A DNA stretch of 64,000 bases from Myotis daubentonii (Eukaryota > Chordata > Mammalia > Chiroptera > Vespertilionidae). The stretch lies in contig NC_081844.1 in assembly GCF_963259705.1 (NCBI RefSeq), positions 32,287,341-32,351,340 of the forward strand. The letters run 5' to 3'. Made by a program: the position numbers and the translations under genes. Shown here piece after piece: positions 47,801-55,852 of this stretch (positions within the stretch are counted from its first letter, which is position 1; the number at the start of each line of letters is the position of its first letter). Below the pieces are notes generated by a model that had not been told where the DNA came from, made no database searches, and saw nothing but the letters and a program-made list of their open reading frames with translations.

Positions 47801-47806
47801 CTTCAT
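23802..47806 (-). CDS. THOP1: THOP1, thimet oligopeptidase (13 coding exons)
   Basis: A zinc metallo-endopeptidase of family M3 that cleaves short peptides (bradykinin, neurotensin, proteasome products) in the cytosol. Thirteen coding exons, all with AG/GT borders, give 2064 nt, a 687-residue protein in one frame; human THOP1 is 689 by memory. Exons (high to low): 47791-47806, 44173-44385, 40939-41087, 39095-39202, 37410-37512, 34828-34988, 33295-33430, 32463-32829, 32002-32203, 26160-26346, 25810-25938, 24371-24507, 23802-23957. HEFGH (residues 473-477) supplies two zinc ligands and the catalytic Glu; Glu502 in FVEAPSQ is the third. The Tyr-rich [12 protein letters not shown] loop that binds substrate is intact, as is FNCRCKEENC, whose cysteines drive redox-dependent oligomers in the rat enzyme. 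No signal peptide. The C-terminus (VEGSKLLAC) differs from human. It faces away from SGTA across a CpG-rich gap. Confidence 0.97.
24371..24507 (-). CDS. THOP1: THOP1 coding exon 12
   Basis: Residues about 591-636. Contains [20 protein letters not shown] and [16 protein letters not shown], the substrate-binding tyrosine loop. The donor reads AAGGTGAGG. Confidence 0.95.
25810..25938 (-). CDS. THOP1: THOP1 coding exon 11
   Basis: Residues about 548-591: [20 protein letters not shown] to [10 protein letters not shown]. Acceptor TTGACTAG, donor GTAGCT. Confidence 0.95.
26160..26346 (-). CDS. THOP1: THOP1 coding exon 10 (third zinc ligand)
   Basis: Residues 486-548. [20 protein letters not shown] carries Glu502, the third zinc ligand, at 26296-26298. 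The exon ends SRQANTG with donor GTGTGT. Confidence 0.95.
26690..27330 (+). repeat. Old L1M 3' fragments in THOP1 intron 9
   Basis: GACTCGGCCATGAAAAGGAG, GATGCTCAGTGAGAGGCCAG and GTGGCTGCCAGGGGCTGGGG are recurring L1M 3'-UTR phrases (same type as at 42.06-42.6 and 59.5-60.1 kb). Diverged; approximate limits. Confidence 0.55.
27530..31345. repeat. Minisatellite, about 90 copies of a 42/38-bp unit
   Basis: A tandem array of units with core CTGAGTGAGTGTGCACAGAA and CCAGAGCCGCCTCTCACTGG. The full unit is 42 bp. A 38-bp form lacks one GAGT and occurs about 13 times, so about 79 + 13 = 92 units by my arithmetic. Because 42 is a multiple of 3, most frames stay open over long runs on both strands; this is not coding evidence. 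Each unit has a CpG in GAGCCGCC, often mutated to GAGCTGCC or GAGCCACC. Large blocks recur at 1114 bp (22 x 42 + 5 x 38), for example at 28136/29250 and 28414/29528. It lies inside THOP1 intron 9 (26347-32001). Confidence 0.97.
31505..31868 (+). repeat. MLT1-like LTR (MaLR)
   Basis: A fairly complete MLT1-type LTR: ATTATGGGCTGACTGTGTCT start, AAAATTCATATATTGGAATC, GAGGTCACTAGGATAGGCCC, ACTTCTAGCCTCCAGCACCA and TTTCTGTTGTGTAAGCCACC near the end. Solo LTR in THOP1 intron 9. Confidence 0.7.
32002..32203 (-). CDS. THOP1: THOP1 coding exon 9 (HEFGH zinc motif)
   Basis: Residues about 418-485, from [20 protein letters not shown] to [14 protein letters not shown] is encoded at 32026-32040. Acceptor CCCCAG, donor GTGGGT. 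Confidence 0.97.
32463..32829 (-). CDS. THOP1: THOP1 coding exon 8
   Basis: Residues about 296-418, the longest coding exon (367 nt): [20 protein letters not shown] through [14 protein letters not shown] to [10 protein letters not shown]. The donor is GTGCGT, weaker than consensus but in phase with exon 9. Confidence 0.96.
33295..33430 (-). CDS. THOP1: THOP1 coding exon 7
   Basis: Residues 251-296: [20 protein letters not shown] to [11 protein letters not shown]. Acceptor GGTTCCAG, donor GTAACC. Confidence 0.95.
34175..34396 (+). mobile_element. SPIN-like hAT MITE in THOP1 intron 6
   Basis: The ends are CAGTGGTTCTCCACCTT and GGCTGAGAACCGCTG. Flanks CTCTAACC (34167-34174) and CTCTAAAT (34397-34404) agree at 6 of 8 bases. 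Confidence 0.8.
34519..34710 (+). mobile_element. Related hAT MITE, different internal subfamily
   Basis: The same ends (CAGCGGTTCTCAACCTTC / GGTTGAGAACCGCTG) as its neighbour at 34175, but the middle reads AAAATTATTTTCGTTGCTCC and ACCGTAATGTTGCTACTGTT. No clean TSD is seen. Confidence 0.75.
34828..34988 (-). CDS. THOP1: THOP1 coding exon 6
   Basis: Residues about 197-250: [20 protein letters not shown] to [12 protein letters not shown]. Acceptor GTTCACAG, donor GTGAGG. Confidence 0.96.
35263..35472 (+). repeat. VES-like SINE with AAGGTGCTCA duplications
   Basis: TGCCCAGGCGGTGTAGCTCA head and AAAAATCAATAAAACATATT tail, flanked by AAGGTGCTCA at 35253-35262 and 35473-35482. THOP1 intron 5. 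Confidence 0.85.
35483..37400. other. THOP1 intron 5, old L1-like debris
   Basis: AT-moderate sequence with L1-like phrases (ATAAATAAATCAATAAATGG near 35620; AAATTTTTCAAAATAAAATA near 36960), too diverged to delimit. No exon-like segment apart from THOP1 exon 5 at its end. Confidence 0.35.
37410..37512 (-). CDS. THOP1: THOP1 coding exon 5
   Basis: Residues 163-197: [20 protein letters not shown] to [10 protein letters not shown]. The acceptor follows a TCTCTCTCTCAG tract; donor GTACGT. Confidence 0.95.
37513..39090. other. THOP1 intron 4, nothing recognised
   Basis: No repeat or exon I can name. Confidence 0.35.
39095..39202 (-). CDS. THOP1: THOP1 coding exon 4
   Basis: Residues 127-162: [20 protein letters not shown] to HLPEETQE, exactly 36 codons. 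Acceptor TACTCTAG, donor GTGAGT. Confidence 0.93.
39260..39690 (+). repeat. Old L1M 3' fragment
   Basis: GATGCTGGTGAGGTTAGGTA, ATGACCGTACGACTCAGCAA and GGGCATTTATCCCAGAGAAC are recurring L1M phrases. Diverged. Confidence 0.5.
39783..40036 (+). repeat. SINE, long subfamily, with 23-A run
   Basis: CCCTAGCCAGTTTTGCTCAG head, GGTTGCCAACAGGAGGCAAC body, then a pure A run near 39977-39999 and AATATCCTTGGGTGAGGATT tail. Confidence 0.75.
40389..40595 (-). repeat. VES SINE, minus strand
   Basis: TATATATTTCTTTATTGATT tail to CCAAACCAGCTAGGGCTGTC head. CTGTCATT occurs at both flanks. Confidence 0.75.
40596..40760 (-). repeat. Old L1M fragment
   Basis: TAAAATTGTGGCAAAATAGA and AGCTCAGTGGCATTAAGTCC are L1M-type phrases in reverse orientation. 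Confidence 0.5.
40766..40916 (+). repeat. Truncated SINE beside THOP1 exon 3 donor
   Basis: A CCTGGCCAGTGTGGCCCAGT head runs to CAGCCGATTGATGA and stops without the TC-rich block or tail. Its end lies about 21 bp from the exon 3 donor (40938-40937). Confidence 0.7.
40939..41087 (-). CDS. THOP1: THOP1 coding exon 3
   Basis: Residues about 77-126: [20 protein letters not shown] to [10 protein letters not shown]. Acceptor CCGTTTTAG, donor GTGAGG. Confidence 0.96.
41411..41983 (-). repeat. Stacked SINEs, minus strand, with (TTTA)n and (GA)n
   Basis: A similar 17-bp target (CTGAYGGCTCTATTTTA) flanks the cluster near 41397 and 41984. The outer SINE is opened by an inner full-length VES SINE (41496-41717) and carries a (TTTA)n run (about 41757-41805) and a (GA)n run (about 41818-41851). 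Confidence 0.7.
41496..41717 (-). repeat. Inner VES SINE, minus strand
   Basis: TTTTATTCATTTTTTACAGA tail to CCACTGAGCCAAACAGGTCA head, with ACAGACATC on both sides (near 41485 and 41718). Confidence 0.8.
42055..42600 (+). repeat. Old L1M 3' UTR fragment
   Basis: ACTGCTACTCAGCCATGAAA, CACAAAAGGCCACACAGGGT and GGCGAGTGGATTCCCGGTTG match the recurring L1M 3'-UTR theme. Confidence 0.6.
42612..42830 (+). repeat. VES-like SINE
   Basis: GCCCTGGCCCACGTGGTGCA head to CTGAAATCAATAAAAATATT tail. THOP1 intron 2. Confidence 0.8.
42831..44172. other. THOP1 intron 2, nothing recognised
   Basis: GC-moderate sequence. No exon or clear repeat. Confidence 0.35.
44173..44385 (-). CDS. THOP1: THOP1 coding exon 2
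   Basis: Residues 6-77: [20 protein letters not shown] to [12 protein letters not shown]. Acceptor CTCTGTGTAG, donor GTAAGT. The first dozen residues are the least conserved part versus human. Confidence 0.95.
44613..44785 (+). repeat. MER5A-like hAT-Charlie fossil
   Basis: GTAGGGGCCAGGGATACTGC, CCCACAGGGCCCAGGACGGC and CCCCAAATGTCAACAGGGGT follow the MER5A order in sense direction. Confidence 0.6.
45083..45293 (+). mobile_element. hAT fold-back MITE with perfect TSD, 211 bp
   Basis: The octamer TCATAGGC occurs at 45075-45082 and 45294-45301. The ends start CAGCGGTCGGCAAACTGCGG, and the two arms are inverted copies over roughly 80 bp (CTTTGGCCCCTTGAGTGTGG against its complement). THOP1 intron 1. 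Confidence 0.9.
45472..45839 (+). repeat. Young 5'-truncated L1 with TSD
   Basis: From TGAGCAATAGCATGGATGGA to ATAATAAAGATTAATTT and an A-tail, flanked by AAGTTCATACCTTTC (45457-45471) and AAGTTCAAACCTTTC (45840-45854), 14 of 15 identical. It contains only 3' UTR sequence. Confidence 0.85.
46462..46620 (-). repeat. MER5A-like hAT-Charlie fossil
   Basis: Reverse copy: GGGTGCTAAGCAGCACCCCT, ATGACAACCACAGATGTCCC and CGCTGAGAACCACTG end. Confidence 0.6.
46621..47590. other. THOP1 intron 1, nothing recognised
   Basis: No named repeat; an A-run lies at about 47391-47414. Confidence 0.35.
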
Positions 47807-48020
47807 GGCGGCAGGCGGGCGCGTGTGCACTGTGGTCCTCTCCCTCCACCTGGTCTGCGTCGGTCTGGCTCAGCCGCGTCCGCCGGTCTCCTCCGTCCGC
47901 TCCGTGGCCGCGGTGGCGAGTGAGGCACCCACCGCCCGGCGGGCCCACTGAACGCTGGGAGGAGGGTACGGCGCAAGCTCACTCCACCCCCACCCTCCGC
48001 GCGCGCGCGCGCGCGCGCAC
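47590..48020 (-). promoter_or_regulatory. THOP1: THOP1 CpG-rich promoter region
   Basis: CpG-dense sequence around the THOP1 start codon, extending upstream (higher coordinates) into a pure (GC)n run at about 47998-48018. The transcription start is not visible; CpG-rich TATA-less promoters are usual for such widely expressed genes. Confidence 0.65.
47791..47806 (-). CDS. THOP1: THOP1 coding exon 1 (start codon)
   Basis: The ATG is at 47806-47804 and the exon encodes MKPPA, as in human THOP1, before a GTACCG donor. Only 16 nt are coding; the 5' UTR lies above 47806. Confidence 0.9.
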
Positions 48021-49770
48021 GAGGGCGAGAAAGACACAAACGAGAAGGAAACAGGGACGGACAGATGGCTGGCACCTCTGAGCCTCTGAACGTTTGCGGC
48101 TCTCTGCTGGTCCTTTGCCTGGGCTTCTAGTCCCGGAATTAATTAGTACCTGCATCCTTTCCTCCTTAAAGAGAAAAGAAAAGAAAGAAAAGAAACGCAA
48201 GCAATTCAGCATCACCAAGGAAGCCTCAATAAACGGATCCAAACTTCAAACAATAGGTGTTTGGGAACAGTGCAGTAACCTGACCTATATCTAGTGTTGT
48301 GGGTTAAAACAAAAAAAAATTTGAACTGTTTAAGGCATCCAGAAAGAAAAATTTATTAGAATTAACCTTGCAAAAAAAAGAAAAGAAAACCCTTTCATTT
48401 CTGCAGAAGAATTGAAATAATCCAGGGTGATAAGTGTTCATGCGCTTTAAATAGGATAAAAATGAATCGGGAGAACACTCCTGGCATCTTTTAATACTAG
48501 TGGTGGGCAGTTCTGAGTCATCCTAGGGAATTTCTCATCACTCATTCTCTATTAAGTGCACCGAGTTTAATTCTACTTCAGTTTTCATTTTCACTGTTCC
48601 CTGTACCTGAAGTGTTTCTCCTCATCCTCCAAATCCACATTTTAAAAGAAAGGCCCTCCCTAACCATCCCGGCCAACTTATCTCCCCAGTCACAACACCC
48701 CATTTTTCTTCAAATCGCTTGCCATTAAGTGAAATTCATTAATTTATGTCCTAGTTTACTATTTGATAATCTGTTGTAGGCAGTTAGACAGACAAGAGTA
48801 TAGCAAGGACAAAGGGCCAGGTACAGCAGGTCACCAGGGTGGAAAGCCCAGACAATCAATTGTAGGGTGGGACTTTTTTTTCTTCCTCTGTCTAGCATAT
48901 CAATGGTCAAGCGGTTTGGACCCCCTCACCTTTCCTCCCTAGAGATAACATCTATGCCTCAGTTTTATTTCAGCTCCAGGCCCAGGTAAGCAACAAAGCC
49001 AGCTTGGCTGACCTCAGGACCAGCAGCATTGAATAGTGACCCCCTGACCTGGTGCCAGCCAATCTATCAGTGGAGAGCACAAACCTGAAAGGACACAGAT
49101 GAAAAACTGCTGAATATTCATTGAAATCTTCCCCTGGGACCTCCCCTAAACTCTGCAACCTTAAAACTCTTAGGATGGAGGACCCAGTGCATTCTCCCTC
49201 CCGGGAGCACACCCTTGCCTTTCCCTTTTCCCCTCCCTTTCCCTGCCCCAGGTATCTTACCATTAGCTTCCTCACTCCCAAGTTCCAAGGGCTTTTTTTT
49301 TTAATTTTTTTTTTTTACCTCTAACTTGTTTCCTTAAGCCCATTTCTTCTGGAAATTATTTCTTCTATCTCTGTGATTTACCAAATATATGTTCTCTTCA
49401 AGTTTGGGTGTTGGCTCTGAATTCTTTGCTAGCCAAAACCAAAGTACCCAGGTTGCTAAATTCAGGTTTGGTCTGACCCCCATGGGTCAGATACCTGATG
49501 CCATTCCCACCGCCTACAACACGTCCACCCTGATACTATATAATGAGGGCAAACACTTTGCTGGTCTTTACAGTTAGCTTGCAATAAATATTTGTTGACT
49601 ACCAGGCACCTGCTGTGAACAACTTCTCTATTCCTTTACGTCTTAGGGGTTGAATGAACGGAAGACTGCATTTGTGGGTGAGTGGGTGAATGGGTAGGTG
49701 AATAAATGAGCAAAGGTAGCGGGTAACAGTTGTTCGCATTCACTGAGCGCCAATGATGGCTCTGGGCGCC
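48021..49770. other. THOP1-SGTA intergenic spacer
   Basis: No exon or confidently named repeat. The two start regions lie head to head about 2.2 kb apart. Confidence 0.4.
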
Positions 49771-49789
49771 AGAGACCCAAACACAGCTG

Positions 49790-50100
49790 CACCACGTGGC
49801 CCGTTCGGGACCACGTGACAGGCTCCGCCTATTTCCAGGAGTCCCTCCACTGTCCCACCAAGCACCGCTCCACAATCCTGATTTCCGGTTTCATCGGTCG
49901 CAGAGGTCAGTTGCCCTAACGACCACCTCGTTCCCGCCTCTAAATTGCGTCACTTCCCCCACTCCTGCTTGGACAATTGACGCGCCTGCGCAGAATGAAA
50001 TCCAAGACTAGCGGGTTCCTTCCGCGCAAGCGTCCCGACTGGGGGGCGGGGCCGAGTGGCGCCGCGGTGCGCAGGCGCAGCCGTCGGTGGGTCGGGGTTC
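49790..50100 (+). promoter_or_regulatory. SGTA: SGTA promoter with E-boxes, NRF1 and GC boxes
   Basis: CACGTG E-boxes lie at 49793-49798 and 49812-49817, inverted NRF1-type sites at 49982-49992 (GCGCCTGCGCA) and 50068-50078 (TGCGCAGGCGC), and a GC box (GGGGGCGGGGCC) at 50042-50053. There is no TATA box. The sites precede the exon 1 donor at 50114. Confidence 0.65.
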
Positions 50101-50113
50101 GGCCGCTTGAGAG
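50080..50113 (+). other. SGTA: SGTA noncoding exon 1 (3' part)
   Basis: CGCTTGAGAG followed by GTGAGT at 50114 gives a strong donor after a CpG-rich start region. No ATG lies in the visible part, and the coding start is in exon 2, 7.9 kb downstream. The 5' limit is estimated. Confidence 0.6.
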
Positions 50114-50802
50114 GTGAGTTGGGGGCTTGGCGCTTTGGCTCCGCGGCTAGGGGCTTCCCGAGCTACGCGGCCCGTAAGGGAAGATCGGTCTGGGGCTGGG
50201 GTCACTGCGCGATATGCCGGGTGCTGTGTGTGGGCGGTGCAGAGGGGAAACTGAGGCTGGGCGTCGTCGGATTGGCCTTCACCAGCCCTGGCTTCCCTCG
50301 CCCGGACCCCGGGCCTGGGAAATGCTGCTTCGCACATCCGTGGGTGGAAAACGGGAAGTAAAAGCGCCCCGCCTGTAGGGGCCGCTCGCTGGGTGTACGC
50401 TGCTGTACAGAGAAACGGTCCTTTTAAATCGGGCCCCTGTCTCAGGTCGGGGCTCCTGTCCCAGCGCCGCTGCTCTCCAAGTGGGTGACGTTGGCCAGCC
50501 TTTTGACTTCTCAGCCTCAGTTTTCCCCTCTGTAAAACGGGCATTGTCACAGCCCTTGCTTCGAGGGCGAGGGGTTTGGGGATGATTCAAGCCACAGGGC
50601 CCAGTGGAAAGTGAGAGCTCAAATTGGCTAGCAGTCTTATTTCACACTTAGGGTCTTCTGCATATTGTGCTAGAAGCGGTCGAAATCTGCACTTGAGGAC
50701 CCGCTGCACACCTCTCCCTGGCTGTGTAAAGCTTGGACAAGTCGCTTCCCCTCTTTGAGCAGCACATCTCTTATAGGGGCTGTGGAAGTATATGCCTCTA
50801 GG

Positions 50803-51005
50803 CAGCGGTTCTCAACCTGTGGGTCGCGACCCTTTCACAGGGGTCGCCAAAGACCATCGGAAAACACATACATAATTAGATATTGTTTTTGTGATTAATC
50901 ACTATGCTTTAATTATGTTCAATTTGTCACAATGAAATTGGGGGTCACCACAACATGAGGAACTGTATTAAAGGGTCGCGGCATTAGGAAGGTTGAGAAC
51001 CACTG
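50803..51005 (-). mobile_element. SPIN-like hAT MITE in SGTA intron 1
   Basis: CAGCGGTTCTCAACCTGTGG to AGGTTGAGAACCACTG. The body around 50865 keeps the CACATACATAATTAGA stretch that serves as the uninterrupted counterpart of the Helitron insertion at 8319. TSD not clean. Confidence 0.85.
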
Positions 51006-51183
51006 CTAGGGTCTATGTGAGAACATTCCTTAATCAGGCTCCTGGTACGTGCTCACTAGAGAATGACTGGTTTTTGTTATTGTCAGAACATGGGTGTGCA
51101 ACCTGTGTCCCTGAGTGATGTTCCTATTTCTTTTGTTTCTTTCCCTGATTATTTGTTGAGTCTGTTTTTCCTCTCTCTCTAGA

Positions 51184-51350
51184 CCAGTGATTTTTAATCC
51201 CCACCCCCCGGGGGGGGGGCAGTACTGGGAAATGGGGACATCTGTGGTTGTCTCAACTGGGGTGCTCCTGGCATCAAGTGGTTGTGGGGCCAGGGATGCT
51301 GCTCGACCCCCACAGTGCCCAGGACGGTTCCTCAGAGAATGATTGGCCCA
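51184..51350 (+). repeat. MER5A-like hAT-Charlie fossil
   Basis: AATGGGGACATCTGTGGTTG, GCTCCTGGCATCAAGTGGTT and GGGCCAGGGATGCTGCTCGA in the MER5A order. Confidence 0.7.
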
Positions 51351-53320
51351 TTTTTGTAGGGAGCAGAAAGGGTACTTCGGAGGTAGTCTCAAGTCAGACT
51401 ACCTGAGCTTAAAACTGATTTGTGCCTTAGCTGGATGACCTTGAGTGGTGCCCTTATCTTCCTAAGCCTCAGTTTTTCCTTCTGTAGAATGGGAATTAGG
51501 TGAAACAACTTAGAGTCTCAGCAAACTGATCAGGGAGCCAAATCCAGCTGAGGCCTGTTTTTTAAAATGAATTTTTGTGGAAACACAGCACGCCCAGCGG
51601 CATACACATTGTCAGGGCTGTTTTTGCATTGTGTTAGCAGTGTTGCCTTGTTGCCACAGAGACCCTGTGGCCTGTGAAGCTGACAGAATTTACTCTGGCC
51701 TTTTTCAGAAAATGTTTGCTGATCACTGAAATAAACCATTGCATGTACAGCACTTAGTGCAGTGCCTGGAACGTCCTCAGCATTTGTCACCTGAGGCTTA
51801 TAAATCAGTCTTGACTGGAAGGGTGAGTGACTCTAAAGGGGATTAAGCTCTGCGCCAGGTCAAGAGCTGTAGTCTTATTTGATCTTACTCTTTTTTTGGC
51901 CAAGACCCAACTTGGGCTGAGGTGAGAAATGCTCAGTGATAGCTGAAGGAATAAAGGGGATTGTGGGCAGGTAGGCAGGACCAAAGGTCTTGTACTGATG
52001 AGGAAACTGAGACCCAAAGAGAACGACCTCCCCAAGGAGCCTGGTTGTCACTGTTGACAGTGACCTCACGTTTTCCTGCGGCCGTGTGCATCAAATGCCG
52101 CCCAGTGCTGGGGTTAAAAGGAAGTTGGCCTGTCAGTGACTCAGTCCGCTGGCTGAAGACAGGCCTGGAAAGAGCCTGTAGGAGATGCTGGACCCGAGGT
52201 GGGAATAGTATTGGGCTTTGCTGGGAAAAGAAGGTGCCTGGCTCTCTCTGAGGAGGTGACCTTGCAGCTTGGTGTGGAAGGGAGAATAAGAGTTTTCCTG
52301 ATGGATCAGAGGAAAGGTGAGTAGTGGGTTGAGTGGGGCATGGAGGGTTTGGAGCCCAGGGGGTGACACACCAGTGCTGAGGGGCACACTTGTTACATTT
52401 CAGGGAGCTTTTGAGGGTTTATACTAGTAAGTAAACAGGACAGTCTGGTGGCGTTTTAGAAGAAAACTTTGGGGAGTGAACACCAGCTCTCGCTTTGGGG
52501 CAGCCTTTCTTGGGTACCTGCAGTATCCTAAGGTGGGTGGGAGAAGCACCCACAGAAGTGGTGGGCCGTCCTTCAGAAAGTGGGTGCCTCTCCTTCCCAA
52601 GGTGGGAGGTGGGTCACTCATTTTGGTAAGGTGTGTCATTTTTTCCTTTTATTGATCAGTCTTTGGCAGGGAAATAAAAGGAATAGAAGTTTTTTTGTTT
52701 TTTAATGATAAAATGAAAAAGTGGACTGAGAGCTAGAAGGGATTCTGAAGGCGCCCAAGAGGAACTGTCTCTGGGACAACCCCCCCCCCCCCCGAGCCTG
52801 GGGCATCGCCTGCTCACCCTTACCAGGCTTATTCTTGTGCTCTGTGCCCTGCTCTGTGCCCTGGTGGTGCTTTCTGAGAGCTCATACAGGCCTCACTGTT
52901 AGGAGAGAGTAGGTCTTTGAGAATGTTGTCCGGCAGCCAAAGACCTACAAGTTGTGATTGTTCCAAAGACACAGAGTGCCTAGTAGCCATCGAGCAAAAG
53001 TGCTGTCCCTGTGTCAGGCTGGGCCCTGCTCTGTGAGGAGCAGAAATTTTGTTCATCTCAAAGCCATGAGTTAAAATCAAATGTTCACACTGTTTGCTGT
53101 CCTCCCTGCTCAATGAGGTGAGAGGAGAGGCAGCAGTTTTAGGGACCACCTGTGTCAAACACTGCCCAGTCCTCTGCTGTGGACCCACAATCCCTTTTCT
53201 GCACTTCCAAAACCCAAATAGTCAACACACAGATGATTTCCCAAAGTTTGTAGCAAAATCATTTGACTAGAAAATCTGACCTGTGCTGACCTAAAGCCTT
53301 AATTTTCCCCACTTAGTGTC
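51351..53320. other. SGTA intron 1, nothing recognised
   Basis: A C-run at about 52780-52793 is the only simple feature. No exon-like segment. Confidence 0.35.
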
Positions 53321-53324
53321 TAGC

Positions 53325-53483
53325 AGTGGTTTTCAGCTGGGGTGGTTTGGCCATGTCTGAGGACATTTGTGATTGTCACCACTTGGGGGGTGCTCCTGGA
53401 ATCGAGTGGGTGGGGGCCAAGGATGCCCCCACAGAGAATGACCCAACCGCCATGTCGGCAGTGCTGAGGGAGAGAAACCCTGC
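53325..53483 (+). repeat. MER5A-like hAT-Charlie fossil
   Basis: CAGTGGTTTTCAGCTGGGGT start, GAGGACATTTGTGATTGTCA and GGGGTGCTCCTGGAATCGAG. Confidence 0.7.
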
Positions 53484-53747
53484 ATTAATTATTTGGGGAA
53501 ATAGTGAATTTAATCCCTGCTCACAGTAGACACCAGTATAAGTCCCCAGTGGTCAGACAGTATAAACCAGAATGAGCCCAGCATCTGTGTGTCACCCCCT
53601 GTCTCCTCCCATTCAGGCTGTGCATTTAAATGTGTGCAGCCTCCTAAGACCTCAGTAGTCAGGTGGTTATGGAACACAGTCTCCTGGGATCCACGGACTC
53701 CCCTGACCCGGGATGATCCTGCTCCCACCCCCAGCTCCCAGGGAACA

Positions 53748-53856
53748 TTAGATGGATGCCAGGGATGCTGTTCAATATTCCATAGTGCACAGGAAAGTTC
53801 CTCACGCAGAAAATGTTCCGCACATTGATGGTGCCTGGGTGGAGAAACCCCGCATT
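53748..53856 (+). repeat. MER5A-like fragment, 3' half
   Basis: GATGCCAGGGATGCTGTTCA, ATAGTGCACAGGAAAGTTCC and GGAGAAACCCCGC end. Confidence 0.55.
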
Positions 53857-54906
53857 AGGTCGCTGAATTCTCAACCACTTGTGAAGACATTTGTTAACCC
53901 ATTTTATAGAAGAGGAAAGTGAGGGCATCAACTGGGACTCTCAGGTGTGACACAGGGACAGGGAAGGCAGCATGCAGTTGGCCTTGGGTAGAAATGGCCA
54001 GACCTAAGACATTATGGCTCCAGGTCTTGTCCTTTAGGAAAAAGGGATGTATTCTCTGGCCCATCATCCATACACAGGCCCAGGACAGGCTCCAGGGCCC
54101 CTGACTTGTTGACACAGGGTGTATGGGAGGAAATCACATCGGTAGACAGGAGAAGCCTAGGGCAGGCAGCAAGAGTTGCCTTAAATTACTTCAGTGGTGG
54201 CAGGAGGGGTGGGAGCAAAGGCCCTGAGATACAAAGGGTCCGAAGCATTGGAAGAACTGAAATGAGTGTGACTTCATTTTTTCCATTTCCTAAACCTCCA
54301 ATGTCAGCCCCTCCAGCCTCAGCTCCATCCAGGAGTGCAGGAAACAGTTGTGCTAAAGATCAGATTTCTTTTTTCTGCTATTCTTAAGCAAACAGCCCAC
54401 GTGTCCCTGAAAGGGAAGCAGATCCTCTCACCCCACACACACAACCGGAAACCCAGTGTGAATCTCACATGACTCAGTGTGCTCAGAAGTGGTGCCCAGG
54501 ACTCTTAGGCAAAGTCCAGCCGCTCAGCTGTGTGTGCTTGCCCTGCCGCCGGTTGAACTTGTGACCCGCTCTGTAGGGCCTGGCACGCCTCCATCCAGTT
54601 TGCCGTCACAGTGCCGGAGGAGAGGGTGTCAGCAAACCAAGGCCCAAGTAGTAAATACTGTCAGCTTTGGGGGCCACCAGGGAAGGTCAGGCATACTATT
54701 ACGTAGGCACTTATATTCATAGAATACAAAAGCCATTCTCAGCTAAGCAGGTAGCTGAATGTGACACTTGACCTGTTTTAGAACAGACTATGCAAAAGGA
54801 TCCGGGTCCTGGGATCTCAGGGGTTTATATCCTAAGAGGAGGACCTTTGAAACAAAGTTTCTTAATTAGAGTAAAATAGACATAAAATTTGCTATTTTAA
54901 CTATTT

Positions 54907-55160
54907 TTTGTTTGTTGTGTTAATCCTCACCCAAGGATATTTTTTCCATTGATTTTTAGAGAGAGCGGAAAGGAGGCGGGGGGGGCAGATCGAAAAACAT
55001 CAGTGTGAGAGAAACGTATCAATTGGTTGCCTTCAAGCTGCACACACCCCAACTGGGCTAGGATCAAACCTACAATCCAGGTGCGTGCCCTTGACCAGGA
55101 ATCAAACCCAAGACCCTGTGCAGATTGACACTCTAACCTCTGAGCCACACCAGCCAGGGC
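54907..55160 (-). repeat. SINE, long subfamily, minus strand
   Basis: TTAATCCTCACCCAAGGATA tail to GAGCCACACCAGCCAGGGC head. SGTA intron 1. Confidence 0.75.
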
Positions 55161-55271
55161 TAACTATTATTTTTAAGTAACAGTTCAGTGGGTGTAAGTA
55201 CATTCATTGTTATGCAACCATCACCACCATCCATCTCCAGAACTTTCTTATCTTCCGAAACTGACATTTTA

Positions 55272-55417
55272 AGAGAGAGAGAGAAACATCCATTTGTTGT
55301 TCTACTTATTTATGCATTCATTGGTTGATTCTTATATGTGCCCTGACTGCGCATCGAACCCATAACCTTGATGTATTGGGGCAATGCTCTAACCAACCGA
55401 GTTACCCAGCCAGGGCC
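55272..55417 (-). repeat. SINE, 3'-shortened, minus strand
   Basis: GAGAGAGAGAGAAACATCCA to CCGAGTTACCCAGCCAGGGC. Confidence 0.65.
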
Positions 55418-55419
55418 TG

Positions 55420-55575
55420 CCTCTGAATTTGACTCCCCTAAGGACCTCCTGTGACTGGAATCACAGTATTTGTCCTTCTGTGTCTGGCTTATTTCATTGA
55501 GCATAATGTCCTCAAGGCTTATCATGTTGTAACATGTGTCAGAATGTCCCTTTAAAGCTGGATAATAGTCTATGG
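55420..55575 (-). repeat. Old L1M fragment
   Basis: CACAGTATTTGTCCTTCTGT and TTATTTCATTGAGCATAATG are L1M phrases in reverse. It continues as host of the two hAT insertions that follow. Confidence 0.55.
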
Positions 55576-55787
55576 CCGTGGTCGGCAAACTGCGGCTCGC
55601 AAGCCACATGCGGCTCTTTGGCCCCTTGAGTGTGGCTCTTCCTAAGCCTTAGGAGTACCCTAATTAAGTTAATAACAATGTACCTACCTATATAGTTTAA
55701 GTTTAAAAAATTTGGCTCTCAAAAGAAATTTCAATCGTTGTACTGTTGATATTTGGCTCTGTTGACTAATGAGTTTGCCGACCACTG
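55576..55787 (+). mobile_element. hAT MITE with perfect TSD, 212 bp
   Basis: The octamer GTCTATGG occurs at 55568-55575 and 55788-55795. The ends are CCGTGGTCGGCAAACTGCGG and TTTGCCGACCACTG. Its right half differs from the related fold-back element at 45083, so the two belong to different subfamilies. Confidence 0.9.
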
Positions 55788-55802
55788 GTCTATGGTATAG
55801 AT

Positions 55803-55852
55803 CAGCGGTCGCCAACTGGTGTCCGTGAGGTCCGAAAGGTTGGCGACCGCTG
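55803..55852 (+). mobile_element. 50-bp hAT MITE with perfect TSD
   Basis: The octamer GTATAGAT occurs at 55795-55802 and 55853-55860. The inverted ends CAGCGGTCGCCAAC are identical on both sides, leaving about 22 bp of core. Confidence 0.9.

Noticed and set aside
47998..48018. Sequencing artefact in (GC)n
   Set aside because: The run is unbroken and sits in a normal CpG-rich promoter; I keep it as real but length may be imprecise.
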